From Parapristionchus giblindavisi (taxonomy: Eukaryota > Nematoda > Chromadorea > Rhabditida > Diplogasteridae), in NCBI GenBank assembly GCA_943737045.1, contig CALSFV010000063.1, positions 496,001 to 560,000 of the forward strand: a stretch of 64,000 bases of DNA, read 5' to 3'. Shown piece after piece: positions 55,141 through 63,718 of the stretch. A model generated the notes under the pieces. The model was not told the origin of the DNA. It saw only the letters and a list, made by a program, of their open reading frames with translations, and ran no database searches. The position numbers and the translations under genes were made by a program. Each line of letters opens with the position of its first letter. Position 1 is the stretch's first letter.

Positions 55141-57394
55141 ACTTCGGTCATTATAGCAGCAGTAAAATATTACAGCTCGACATGACCTGAAGTGTGTCTC
55201 ATTCAGAATTTTTTCCTCTTTCACATAGTATATTACTCGATAAGTATCATTGACAATTAGACTTGTAACGAATTATTTTGTACCAAAAACAGAGAGTATT
55301 GAAAGATAAATTTACATATTGGCCGTACTGACCACTTTGAAATGGTTTATCTTATTCAGAATTTTTCGCTCTTTCATTTGGTATATGACACGATAGGTTT
55401 CATTTTCATTTTGATATTTCTCAAGTTATCTTGATCATACCAGAGTAAAAGCTACTTTTGTACTTCGGTCATTATAGCAGCAGTAAAATATTACAGCTCG
55501 ACATGACCTGAAGTGTGTCTCATTCAGAATTTTTTCCTCTTTCACATAGTTTATTGCTCGATAAGTATCATTGACAATTAGACTTGTAACGAATTATTTT
55601 GTACCAAAAACAGAGAGTATTGAAAGATAAATTTACATATTGGCCGTACTGACCACTTTGAAATAGTTTATCTTATTCAGAATTTTTCGCTCTTTCATTT
55701 GGTATATGACACGATAGGTTTCATTTTCATTTTCATATTTCTCAAGTTATCTTGATCATATCAGAGTAAAAGCTACTTTTGTACTTCGGTCATTATAGCA
55801 GCAGTAAAATATTACAGCTCGACATGACCTGAGGTGTGTCTCATTCAGAATTTTTTCCTCTTTCACATAGTATATTACTCGATAAGTATAATTGACAATT
55901 AGACTTGTAACGAATTATTTTGTACCAAAAACAGAGAGTATTGAAAGATAAATTTACATATTAGCCGTACTGACCACTTTGAAATAGTTTATCTTATTCA
56001 GAATTTTTCGCTCTTTCATTTGGTATATGACACGATAGGTTTCATTTTCATTTTCATATTTCTCAAGTTATCTTGATCATATCAGAGTAAAAGCTACTTT
56101 TGTACTTCGGTCATTATAGCAGCAGTAAAATATTACAGCTCGACATGACCTGAAGTGTGTCTCATTCAGAATTTTTTCCTCTTTCACATAGTATATTACT
56201 CGATAAGTATCATTGACAATTAGACTTGTAACGAATTATTTTGTACCAAAAACAGAGAGTATTGAAAGATAAATTTACATATTAGCCGTACTGACCACTT
56301 TGAAATAGTTTATCTTATTCAGAATTTTTCGCTCTTTCATTTGGTATATGACACGATAGGTTTCATTTTCATTTTCATATTTCTCAAGTTATCTTGATCA
56401 TATCAGAGTAAAAGCTACTTTTGTACTTCGGTCATTATAGCAGCAGTAAAATATTACAGCTCGACATGACCTGAAGTGTGTCTCATTCAGAATTTTTTCC
56501 TCTTTCACATAGTATATTGCTCGATAAGTATCATTGACAATTAGACTTGTAACGAATTATTTTGTACCAAAAACAGAGAGTATTGAAAGATAAATTTACA
56601 TATTAGCCGTACTGACCACTTTGAAATAGTTTATCTTATTCAGAATTTTTCGCTCTTTCATTTGGTATATGACACGATAGGTTTCATTTTCATTTTCATA
56701 TTTCTCAAGTTATCTTGATCATATCAGAGTAAAAGCTACTTTTGTACTTCGGTCATTATAGCAGCAGTAAAATATTACAGCTCGACATGACCTGAAGTGT
56801 GTCTCATTCAGAATTTTTTCCTCTTTCACATAGTATATTGCTCGATAAGTATCATTGACAATTAGACTTGTAACGAATTATTTTGTACCAAAAACAGAGA
56901 GTATTGAAAGATAAATTTACATATTGGCCGTACTGACCACTTTGAAACAGTTTATCTTATTCAGAATTTTTCGCTCTTTCATTTGGTATATGGCACGATA
57001 GGTTTCATTTTCATTTTCATGTTTCTCAAGTTATCTTGATCATATCAGAGTAAAAGCTACTTTTGTACTTCGGTCATTATAGCAGCAGTAAAATATTACA
57101 GCTCGACATGACCTGAAGTGTGTCTCATTCAGAATTTTTTCCTCTTTCACATAGTTTATTGCTCGATAAGTATCATTGACAATTAGATTTGTAACGAATT
57201 ATTTTGTACCAAAAACAGAGAGTATTGAAAGATAAATTTACATATTGGCCGTACTGACCACTTTGAAATAGTTTATCTTATTCAGAATTTTTCGCTCTTT
57301 CATTTGGTATATGACACGATAGGTTTCATTTTCATTTTCATATTTCTCAAGTTATCTTGATCATATCAGAGTAAAAGCTACTTTTGTACTTCAG

Positions 57395-57871
57395 TCATTA
57401 TAGCAGCAGTAAAATATTACAGCTCGACATGACCGTGTGTCTCATTCAGAATTTTTTCCTCTTTCACATAGTATATCACTCGCTGAGTATCATTGACAAT
57501 TAGACTTGTAACGAATTGTTTTGTACCAAAAACAGAGAGTACTGAAAGATAAATTTACATATTGGCCGTACTGACCACTTTGAAATAGTTTATCTTATTC
57601 AGAATTTTTCGCTCTTTCATTTGGTATATGACACGATAGGTTTCATTTTCATTTTCATATTTCTCAAGTTATCTTGATCATATCAGAGTAAAAACTACTT
57701 TTGTACTTCGATCATTATAGCAGCAGTAAAATATTACAGATCGACATGACCTGAAGTGTGTCTCATTCAGAATTTTTTCTCTTTCACATAGTATATCACT
57801 CGCTGAGTATCATTGACAATTAGACTACTTTTGTACTTCGATCATTATAGCAGCAGTAAAATATTACAGAT
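57395..57871. repeat. Degenerate terminal units of the satellite array
   Basis: The last units have accumulated changes: TTCAGTCATT, GACATGACCGTGTG (a 6-bp gap), GTATATCACTCGCTGAGT, GAATTGTTTTG, TTCGATCATT and TACAGATCG. The unit starting at 57705 is only 130 bp long. It jumps from CAATTAGACT straight to ACTTTTGTACTTCG, a deletion of about 191 bp across a shared ACT. The array then ends inside a unit at TTACAGATC. Decay at array edges is expected because edge units exchange less often. Confidence 0.9.
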
Positions 57872-57893
57872 CCCTCGCAAATCGTTTTTCTGG

Positions 57894-58105
57894 TTTAGCT
57901 GGTTGGTCTAACTGGTCTATCTTCAGTCTACAACATCAAGCGCGTGTCCGTAATCCCCGCCGTTGGAGGAATTCCAGCCAATACCATGGGAATCGTGGCT
58001 AGTCGTCCATGCTGCGGAGCTTCGATTGGCGTATACAGGGTCATATCGGACTACCCAGACAGAGGCGGGAGAATCTGGACTAGTGAGTGCTTTTGCAAAG
58101 TGTTG
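57894..58105. other. GC-richer island abutting the array, candidate exon, strand unresolved
   Basis: Composition changes sharply from the AT-rich satellite and from the AT-rich DNA to the right. On the plus strand a frame is open from about 57897 to 58141 and contains YNIKRVSVIPAVGG and GVYRVISDYPDRGGRIW. It is preceded by CTAAC...TATCTTCAG (branch and acceptor-like) and followed by ACTA/GTGAGTGC (donor-like, GT at 58082). On the minus strand another frame is open from about 58105 to 57923, with SPASVWVVRYDPVYANRSS and GIGWNSSNGGDYG, ending at a TGA. Neither is recognised. This may be one exon of a gene whose other exons are distant, or a fragment of a repeat. Confidence 0.3.
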
Positions 58106-58174
58106 CTATATTACCATATTACTTCTGAAAAAAAATATTGAATAAACAAACAAAAATAAGACGTTACCCGTTAA

Positions 58175-58393
58175 TGTACCGTCAAAACGAGAGTAAACTA
58201 CACAAGTTGGAGATTATACGGAAAAATCTCCTATTATCCCATACTTTTCAAACGATGCAGAAATGAAAGTACAATATCATTTTCTGTGAATATCAACACA
58301 GAAAGTTGTAAAAATGAAAATAAGGACAAATATGGTAAAATCTCTTACAATTCAGTCTCCACTTGTGTCGTTTTCTCTCGTTTTGACGGTACA
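58175..58393. mobile_element. MITE-like element, 219 bp, perfect 19-bp inverted ends
   Basis: The left end TGTACCGTCAAAACGAGAG (58175-58193) is the exact reverse complement of the right end (58375-58393). Similarity of the arms continues inward for about 25 more bases (AAAC.ACACAAGT.GGAGA). If TA is the target duplication, the element proper runs from CCGTC to GACGG between TA at 58177-58178 and 58390-58391, as in Tc1/mariner-type MITEs. It has no coding frame. The family is not identified. Confidence 0.85.
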
Positions 58394-60014
58394 GTAGTGA
58401 AGACATTCTAAATGCACAACACGTCGTAGTGCCGCATGTTGCATATCTGTATAAGCGACGCAAAAACTGAATGGGTAGAATGCTAAATTTTGTTTAGAGT
58501 GGGGAGGCTACAATTTAGAGATCAATAGTTTCGGCTGACTCTGAATAGTTTTTTTTTCCAAAATTTGTAATTTTTCCAGATTTCGAAAATTTAATTAAAC
58601 AACGCGAGGTAAATTAAAATTGCATGATAATTAAAATTAAAATGATGGTGTGATAATTTGGATAATTTTGAAAAAAACTAGTTCAATAATTTTAGTTTCT
58701 ATGTCGTACTGTAGCCTTTCTAACAGCTATGACCCATACTTGAAAGTTCGCCAAAACTTGCGAAGAAATATTCAAAGAAAGTTCGCATCTTTCTGGTGAG
58801 GTCCAAGTTCAATATGTTATAAATAATTTTAATGAAAACTCTTATTATTTATGCAAAACCTGCAAAAAACGCTGCACGCTCACGCACTTTCGTTCGAACT
58901 CTAGCTAGAAGGGGCGGGGGCAAACCCAAAAAATATTTTAGCGCTATTCCTCACTGGTCTGAGTACTTCTTTCAGATTACGATCACTCTACGAGTTCTTA
59001 TACATTTGGAAAGAAAACATCCGCAACACCCTTTTTCTACTTGTGGTAATGAAGAGCTACTGACTTATTCGTTATAAAAATATCTTCACTTATATGTTCT
59101 TCATAAATCTATTTTATTCATTTATTTATCATGTATGTACCTTGTTTATTGTAACATAGTGATAATAATATATAATACTACCATCGTGAGGCACTCATTT
59201 TTCTCTACTATCCAATTGTGACATTACATTAATAGGAGCTCTCTAAATGCCTCCGTTGATCAATTTTAATATTATATTGCTACATTTGTTCAAAGTGTTG
59301 ATCCGTAACTCCGCGTGTGATATGTGACATCGGTCAAAACAATTGAAAAACACACAATCCTTGAATTATCTGCTTCGCTATATAGATAAAAGGCGACTTA
59401 TTGTTAGTAAAAATTCTTACAACGCTCGTGCTAGCTAAAGAACACCTTACCAGTAAATTAGTATGCATAATTCTCAGATCAGTGTGATTTAGCTTTTAAT
59501 TATTTCCGCTTCTCAATTTCTCTTTCATTTCTGCTTGCATTCATAAATCCGAGCGGTGGTTTCCGATGATTTTGTTTCACTCCTTACTATTAGCCAATAT
59601 TCTGTCATCTATTGAATCACTCAAATGGCACTCATTATCATTCTCAATTCATTGTAATCACAAAAGGATCGCTGCTTCGATACAAACTTATGAGAACTTT
59701 ATAAACCCAATTGATTTGGATCTTCGTTCGGTAAGTATCTTATCCGTTTCTTTTCATCGATTTCCCATGTGATATCACTTATCCATTGTTTTCAACAATT
59801 CTTTTTTTGAAGATGAACCCATTTCCATTCAATTCTTCCCGTGTTTCCTCTTTTTTCTCAATGTATACATATTTGGGGTAATTGTTACTGTTATTTTAGC
59901 CATTATGGGTTGACGACAACAGGAGAATTGAGATATACAACGTCGATGAATATCCATTTATCACTTCTTTCGTGTAATCCCTCAATACGTGATAACTACA
60001 GTTTGGCTCGTAGT
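58394..60014. other. AT-rich stretch with no supported gene
   Basis: Mostly AT-rich sequence with simple tracts. Short plus-strand open frames at 58832-59077, 59566-59772 and 59841-60041 have no recognisable motifs and biased low-complexity content. No tRNA, repeat array or inverted repeat was found. Part of the right end could be the 3' untranslated region of the minus-strand recombinase gene. Confidence 0.6.
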
Positions 60015-60064
60015 GTAGCGGCTTTATCGGCTCGGTACTAGTAGCGGCTTTATCGGCTCGGTAC
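60015..60064. repeat. 26-bp tandem duplication
   Basis: The 24-mer that begins GTAGCGGCTTTATCGG and ends CTCGGTAC occurs at 60015-60038 and 60041-60064, a period of 26 bp. It is GC-richer than its surroundings. Confidence 0.9.
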
Positions 60065-60271
60065 ATAAGCGGTGGAAGAAACAAAAGACACAAAAGGAGC
60101 AAAACAAAACAAGCAATGGAACGATGGACAATCACAGGAAAAAGGTGAAATGAAGATAATGGAACAAATGGAGATGAACGAAAAGGAAATGAGGCAATGG
60201 TGAAGAAGAAACACAAAGACGAATTCGTTCTAAGAAAACAATCTAACGAATGGGAAAAATTGGGTGAAACA
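60065..60271 (-). other. Purine-rich tract, probable 3' untranslated region of the recombinase gene
   Basis: About 200 bases of A- and G-rich plus-strand sequence with repeated GGAA, AATGGA and GAAGAA, so pyrimidine-rich on the minus strand immediately after the recombinase stop codon. The minus-strand open frame through it is Phe-, Ser- and Leu-rich low complexity and is best explained by composition. Confidence 0.5.
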
Positions 60272-61338
60272 TCAAGAGAGTGAGAGGGCACCGCCCTGGG
60301 AGTCTACCGTATCCTCTATGTAGGGCGCGAGGCCGGCCATGGATCTCCATCGACCTCTTCTCTGAACGGACTCGAGAGGAGCTCCTTGTCTAATGGACTC
60401 CATGGCTCCTCCAGCTCTCAATTGGTGCGGAGTGATTCGTGGTACTCCGGCTCGCGTGCAGAGAAGGGTGAGATCATTTCTAAATGAATCTTGGGACAGG
60501 TGCTTGTGAGGGTGGGACAAGGAGGGGAAAACGAAGGTCGAGGGAGGGACTGAATTCTTGTAAGAGTGGAATAGGGAAAGAACAGGGGAATGGTTATCTA
60601 TTGAAATATACGTACTTCTACCTTCACAGAATTGGTCGTTTTTAGCCTTTTGTACAGATACTTTAAGGTAGGAAGGGGACCACTGTAGGTCATCCCATTT
60701 GAGGGCTAGCAGCTCTCCTACCCTAAGAAGGGCGGCGAACGAGAGAGCGGCACCGAGAGCGGTCCGGGTAGCAATAACATCGTTACAATGTGTGAGAGAA
60801 TATTGAACAAGTGAATCGATATGTGACCGTGGAACACTACCGTGATGGGATACAGTAAACCTTCTACGGGTAGACTCGTGTAAATTGGACAAGAAATGGG
60901 CAAAGGTTGAGGGAAGGGGATCCGAGAAATGGCAGAAAGCAGAGGATAAAACTCTAAGAGTAGATAGGGATCGTCCTTCTTCCTCAGTGAATAGATCAGG
61001 AGGGACGAGCGGCAGGCAGGATCGAGGCCTCTCGAAGTCGCATACGCTCTGATTACTATAAGATTAATAATAGTTACTCTTCGAGTTTCAGATGTGATTT
61101 ACCTCAAGTTCGCCATGGCTCCTTTGTAAGCTCGCATAGTCGCTGGTGCTTTGGCTCCTTCGATGGACTTGATCAGGACCGGAATAAGAGCGGGATCGAC
61201 TTGGGATACAGTATTAGCGAGGTCTTGGACCATCGACCCTTTCTGTCCTGGAATAACACTTCGTCTCGTTCTATTGTATCATGAGCACCTGGGCCGAGAG
61301 GGTAATAGGGAGGGTGGGTGGGCCATTCGCCGAAAAGC
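60272..61338 (-). CDS. Tyrosine recombinase, apparent three-exon gene
   Basis: The tyrosine recombinase (phage-integrase fold) cuts and rejoins DNA through a tyrosine-DNA link. The last exon is 61046-60272, 257 codons plus stop. Counting from the TTG codon at 60892, the catalytic set is complete: Arg57 in ALLRVGELLALKWDDL, Lys82 or Lys84 in QKAKNDQF, His156-Gln-Leu-Arg159 in TPHQLRAGGA, Trp182 in RRGRWRS and nucleophile Tyr191 in APYIED. Upstream, two frame interruptions vanish if 61102-61047 (56 bp) and 61288-61248 (41 bp) are GT-AG introns. The joined exons then supply the expected core-binding helical domain, with KAPATMRAYKGAMANL in exon 2 and TLRVLSSAFCHF in exon 3. The first exon (about 61338-61289, GEWPTHPPYYPLGP) is less sure, and the true start is not identified. 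Such enzymes belong to DIRS, Ngaro or Crypton elements or to domesticated copies. No reverse transcriptase is in the window, so the family is open. Confidence 0.8.
61047..61102 (-). other. Predicted 56-bp intron in the recombinase gene
   Basis: On the minus strand the exon ends CTTGAG, followed by GTAAATCACATC, and the intron closes with AATCAGAG. Removing it joins the frame of RAYKGAMANL to CDFERPRSCLPL. Without removal the frame stops at a TAA (61064-61066). The nearer AG two bases upstream would put the second exon out of frame. Confidence 0.6.
61248..61288 (-). other. Predicted 41-bp intron in the recombinase gene
   Basis: The minus strand reads CGGCCCAG, then GTGCTCATGATAC...TTATTCCAG, then GACAGAAAGG. 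The stretch contains an in-frame TGA, and removing it joins YPLGPG to QKGSMVQDLAN in one frame. 41 bp is near the lower limit known for animal introns, so this is less certain than the 56-bp intron. Confidence 0.45.
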
Positions 61339-61606
61339 CTAGAATGAGTAAACAAACGAGAGAGAGACGCGGCAGAGGGAAATGATATGCAGGTATGTCA
61401 GGTCTCGTTTGGAAGCGCGCATTCAAATCGTTTAGCCGCTACCGTATTCGCCAAACTAAAGATATACTGTATCTATTCGATGAAGTTATATTAATGATCG
61501 TGACGCCTTTCTGTGATGGGGTTTGCATTTTATTTTATATTTTATTTTGTTAATATCTATTACATTTTGACTTTTGTGCAACAACATACGTTAGTTCTAT
61601 CATTAC
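61339..61606. other. Upstream region of the recombinase gene, no feature resolved
   Basis: This should hold the start, the promoter or further exons of the minus-strand recombinase gene. A possible acceptor (CATTCTAG ending at 61339, minus strand) precedes the first modelled exon. No TATA box in a convincing position and no open frame with recognisable content were found. Confidence 0.4.
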
Positions 61607-61810
61607 GTGGTGTTAAAAGCTTGGAAAAGTAGATGGAGAAGTGAAAAGTAGTGTTAATTTTATCTTTGTAAAAGTAGTTGAAAAGTGACGTAGTTTCGTA
61701 ATTGACAAACCCTTACAACAAAATTATACTACTTTTCTAACTACTTTGAAAATCACAAAATTAACACTACTTTTAAATTTCCAACTGCTTTTCCAAGATT
61801 TTAGCTCCAC
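61607..61810. mobile_element. Hairpin MITE-like element, about 204 bp
   Basis: The left arm (61607-61687) and right arm (61730-61810) are inverted copies with scattered mismatches. Shared blocks are GTGG at the outer end, CTTGGAAAAG, AAAAGTAGTGTTAATTTT and AAGTAGTT.GAAAAGT. The loop is about 42 bp. The arms are about 80 bp each, so nearly the whole element is a foldback. Target-site duplications are not clear. It has no coding frame. Confidence 0.8.
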
Positions 61811-61906
61811 ATAAGAGAGAGTGAGATTGTATAGATAACACCCAGGAAATGCCTATTAGTATTCAAATAGCACATTGTGCGGTACAAAATCTTCATAAAC
61901 ATACTG

Positions 61907-62040
61907 TACAGTAGTGTTGTTTTTGAATATTTTCGGTCGAATACAATTTAGCTTTTTAGTCGACCGGTCTTTTTAGTCTGGATTAAAAATGCCAATTTAG
62001 TCAAGATTAAAAAATTAGTCCATCAAACAACACTACTGTA
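61907..62040. mobile_element. Tc1/mariner-type MITE, 130 bp with TA duplication
   Basis: TA (61907-61908), then CAGTAGTGTTGTTT, and at the other end AAACAACACTACTG followed by TA (62039-62040). The inverted ends are perfect for at least 14 bp, and 19 bp of perfect symmetry (61904-61922 and 62025-62043) includes flanking bases. Ends starting CAGT next to TA are typical of Tc1/mariner-related MITEs. The interior has an inner palindrome, CGGTCGA...TCGACCG, and repeated TTTAGTC motifs. Confidence 0.85.
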
Positions 62041-62043
62041 CAG

Positions 62044-62551
62044 AAATGCACAATTTGGTGACTTTCTGCTGGAACAAAGATGCAAAATAATACAGGATAA
62101 CGATTGGGAGAAGCAGTGTCAACGGAAAAAGAACGGAACATTCAGAACTAATTTTAATCTGAAAGAAGAACCAATTCATTTCCATCTAGATATCTGCCGT
62201 CATTCCAACAGTTATGAAATAGGACGAACCTTTATGTGTACTGCTAAACATTGACAATTATGATATTAAGTTTATTTCCATTTTTTTTGTCTAATAAATT
62301 GTTGTTTTGCTTATCAATGTATGAGAAAGTAAGGATTTCATTGTTCTAATGAATGAATGATTGAAAAGTTTATTCATGTTTAATTATTTTTATCTCAAAA
62401 ATGTTTACAAACAGTTTAATCGTTCACAAAAATGATAAAGCGTGAAAAAGGATTACAACCACCGTAGAACTGAATTGAACGTACACTATCGCAATGTGAA
62501 AAATGAATATTGAGGAAATTTTGCAGAATTATTATATTATTCTCAACGTAA
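62044..62551. other. AT-rich spacer with no supported gene
   Basis: No open frame of note, inverted repeat or RNA gene was found. A short AATG reiteration lies near 62349. The short minus-strand frame crossing 62416-62667 is a shadow of the left foldback arm. Confidence 0.55.
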
Positions 62552-62983
62552 ATATGAGGCCGTTTGCGAGAGAGTAGAGCAAGAGTGACTGGGGTCCGGT
62601 GCATCATTTTTTCGAAAACCTGCGAGAAGGGGTTCTCAAGGGTGCTGATGACGATGGGCATGTTCATTTTGCACCTGGAGTCACCGTTGAGGCCAGGCGG
62701 CGTCGCGTTGAAATCGCGTTTTTGGTCATTTCTTGTCGCCTGATGGTGCTAAAAGTAACAGAGCAATGTTTCCGGTGTAGAATTTGATGGCGATCACGCC
62801 TGTCTAATTCATTTTTCATGAAAACAATGCTTTAAATATGTAACTTTTCTCAGAGGCAAAAGTGTCCGAGCGACATATCTAGATCGGATCGGAATTACTT
62901 CAGGGTGCAACAGAAAAAATTTCAACGATTTTAGTGAATGGAAAAGCGAGAAAATCAACTTTTAGTGAAATTATCTGGTCACT
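62552..62983 (+). repeat. Left arm of a 1-kb foldback element
   Basis: About 432 bp that reappears inverted at 63121-63550. Matching landmarks are ATGAGGCCGTTT at the outer end, TTTTTCGAAAACCTGCGAGA, CCTGGAGTCACCGTTGAGGCC, AATTTGATGGCGATCACGCC, GTGCAACAGAAAAAATTTCA and TTTAGTGAA...TCTGGTC at the inner end. The arms differ by scattered substitutions and short indels, so they are not a fresh duplication. On the plus strand this arm has a frame (62599-62787) with FFENLREGVLKGADDDGHVH and GVTVEARRRR, the counterpart of the frame in the other arm. Confidence 0.88.
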
Positions 62984-63120
62984 GGAAGAGAGGAAATGTG
63001 CCCACTGATCTACCTCGAGTCTCTCCTCCCCTTCGATCGCATATCTCCTTTCCCTAGACTCTCTCGGGCTCTCTCAATTCCCCACACTCTCTCAGGCGAG
63101 AGGAAACTATCTATCTGTTG
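62984..63120. other. Pyrimidine-rich centre of the foldback element
   Basis: The 137 bp between the arms are rich in CTCTC and CTCCC repeats, for example CTCTCGGGCTCTCTCAATTC. It has no open frame and is the loop if the arms pair. Confidence 0.7.
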
Positions 63121-63550
63121 TGAGCGACCAGATTACTTCACTAAAAGTTGATTTTCTCGCTTTTCCATTCACCAAAATCGTTGAAATTTTTTCTGTTGCA
63201 CCCTGAGGTAATTCCGATCCGATCTAGCTATGTCGCTCGCACACTTTTGCCTTTGAGAAAAGTTACATATTTGAAGCTTGTGATTTTTTTTTCATGAAAA
63301 ATGAATTAGACAGGCGTGATCGCCATCAAATTCTACACCGGAAACTGTTAATTTTCTGTTAATTTTAGCACCATCAGGCGACTAGAAATGACCAAAAACG
63401 CGATTTCAAAGCGACGCCGTCTGGCCTCAACGGTGACTCCAGGTGCAAAATGAACACCGTCATTAGCACCCTTGAGAACCCCTTCTCGCAGGTTTTCGAA
63501 AAATTGATGTACCAGACCTTGTTCGACTTTCTCGGAAACGGCCTCATATA
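63121..63550 (-). repeat. Right arm of the 1-kb foldback element
   Basis: Inverted partner of 62552-62983. Relative to the left arm it lacks six bases in the coding-like part (a 6-bp in-frame difference at GCTAATGACG versus GCTGATGACGATGGGC) and has a small AATTTTCTGTT duplication near 63346. Target-site duplications flanking the two arms were not recognised, so it is unclear whether this is a transposon such as a Foldback or solo-TIR element, or an inverted duplication. Confidence 0.88.
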
Positions 63551-63611
63551 AAGTTTTACATAACGTCAATTGTTCGGAAAAAATTTTGGAATTATTTTCA
63601 GAAGTGTACAA
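63348..63611 (-). CDS. Unrecognised reading frame in the right foldback arm
   Basis: An 87-codon minus-strand frame beginning at TTG 63611 (no ATG near the start). It contains SEQLTLCKTLYEAVSEKVEQ, FFENLREGVLKGAND, GVTVEARRRRFEIAFLVISS and ends LMVLKLTEN. The left arm encodes nearly the same peptide in the opposite direction, and the only length difference in the shared part is a multiple of three. This suggests the sequence was once coding, but the left copy has an in-frame TAG upstream of the shared part. The basic run EARRRR and the hydrophobic FLVIS segment are the only visible features. No family is recognised. It might be an exon of a host or transposon gene, and its coding status is unproven. 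Confidence 0.3.
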   Translation of the reverse strand: MYTSENNSKIFSEQLTLCKTLYEAVSEKVEQGLVHQFFENLREGVLKGANDGVHFAPGVTVEARRRRFEIAFLVISSRLMVLKLTEN

Positions 63612-63648
63612 ATTATACTTTGCTGTATGTAAAACTATGTGTATTTAC

Positions 63649-63718
63649 CTTTCAGTTTTATTTGTTTTCGCCCCATTAGCCAGTATACACGAGCAATGAT
63701 GAGAACCACGATCCAGAT
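63649..63718 (-). other. Candidate 70-bp exon encoding a membrane-spanning segment
   Basis: On the minus strand GATTTTTTCCAG (acceptor-like, AG at 63720-63719) precedes 70 bases, followed by GAAAG/GTAAATAC (donor-like, GT at 63648-63647). The open frame reads IWIVVLIIARVYWLMGRKQ, a hydrophobic helix with a basic end. It is in the same direction as the frame in the right foldback arm, but joining the two would need a 26-bp intron, which is too short for most animals. Treat it as a weak prediction. Confidence 0.25.

Larger units (their letters stand above)
21750..57871. repeat. 321-bp satellite array, right part (about 112 units) and array end
   Basis: Continuation of the same 321-bp satellite in the same orientation and phase after the LTR element. 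Unit starts (ACTTCGG) fall at 21755, 22076, 22397, 22718 and so on, with small offsets from a 3-bp deletion (23039 and 25283 units), a one-base-shorter variant (units starting 32343, 33947, 38442, 40046) and an extra T in a T-run (for example the 31379, 46467 and 49037 units). The first stretch (21.7-31 kb) is dominated by GAGGTGTG, TTTTATTT, AAGTTTCATT and GAGTAGTG variants, and the later stretch by AAGTGTG with ATAGTT or ATGATT variants. The array stops inside a unit at about 57871, where the sequence changes abruptly to non-satellite DNA. Confidence 0.98.

Noticed and set aside
1..57871. CRISPR array
   Set aside because: The repeat is 321 bp with no distinct short repeat and unique spacer pattern; the entire unit is repeated, which is satellite DNA.
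1..57871. CENP-B box or telomere repeat in the satellite
   Set aside because: I found no match to the CENP-B box core (TTCG....A..CGGG) nor runs of TTAGGG, TTAGG or TTAGGC-like repeats in the units.
57880..57930. tRNA-like D-arm sequence (TTTAGCTGGTTGG)
   Set aside because: There is no matching B box, anticodon arm or acceptor stem.
58832..59077. 81-codon plus-strand open frame
   Set aside because: Low-complexity basic start, no known motif, no splice or promoter support in AT-rich DNA.
59566..59772. 68-codon plus-strand open frame
   Set aside because: No motif, and length expected by chance in this composition.
59896..60291. 131-codon minus-strand frame overlapping the recombinase stop
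   Set aside because: Phe-, Ser- and Leu-rich composition arises from the purine-rich tract on the other strand; it fits a 3' untranslated region.
60718..60903. Second minus-strand frame within the recombinase exon
   Set aside because: It is a different frame of the same exon and has none of the catalytic motifs.
62416..62667. 83-codon minus-strand frame at the left foldback arm
   Set aside because: It is antisense to the plus-strand frame conserved between the two arms.
60272..63550. One DIRS-like element joining the recombinase and the foldback arms as inverted terminal repeats
   Set aside because: Both arms lie on the same side of the recombinase gene, are only 137 bp apart, and no reverse transcriptase is present, so the two are not shown to belong together.
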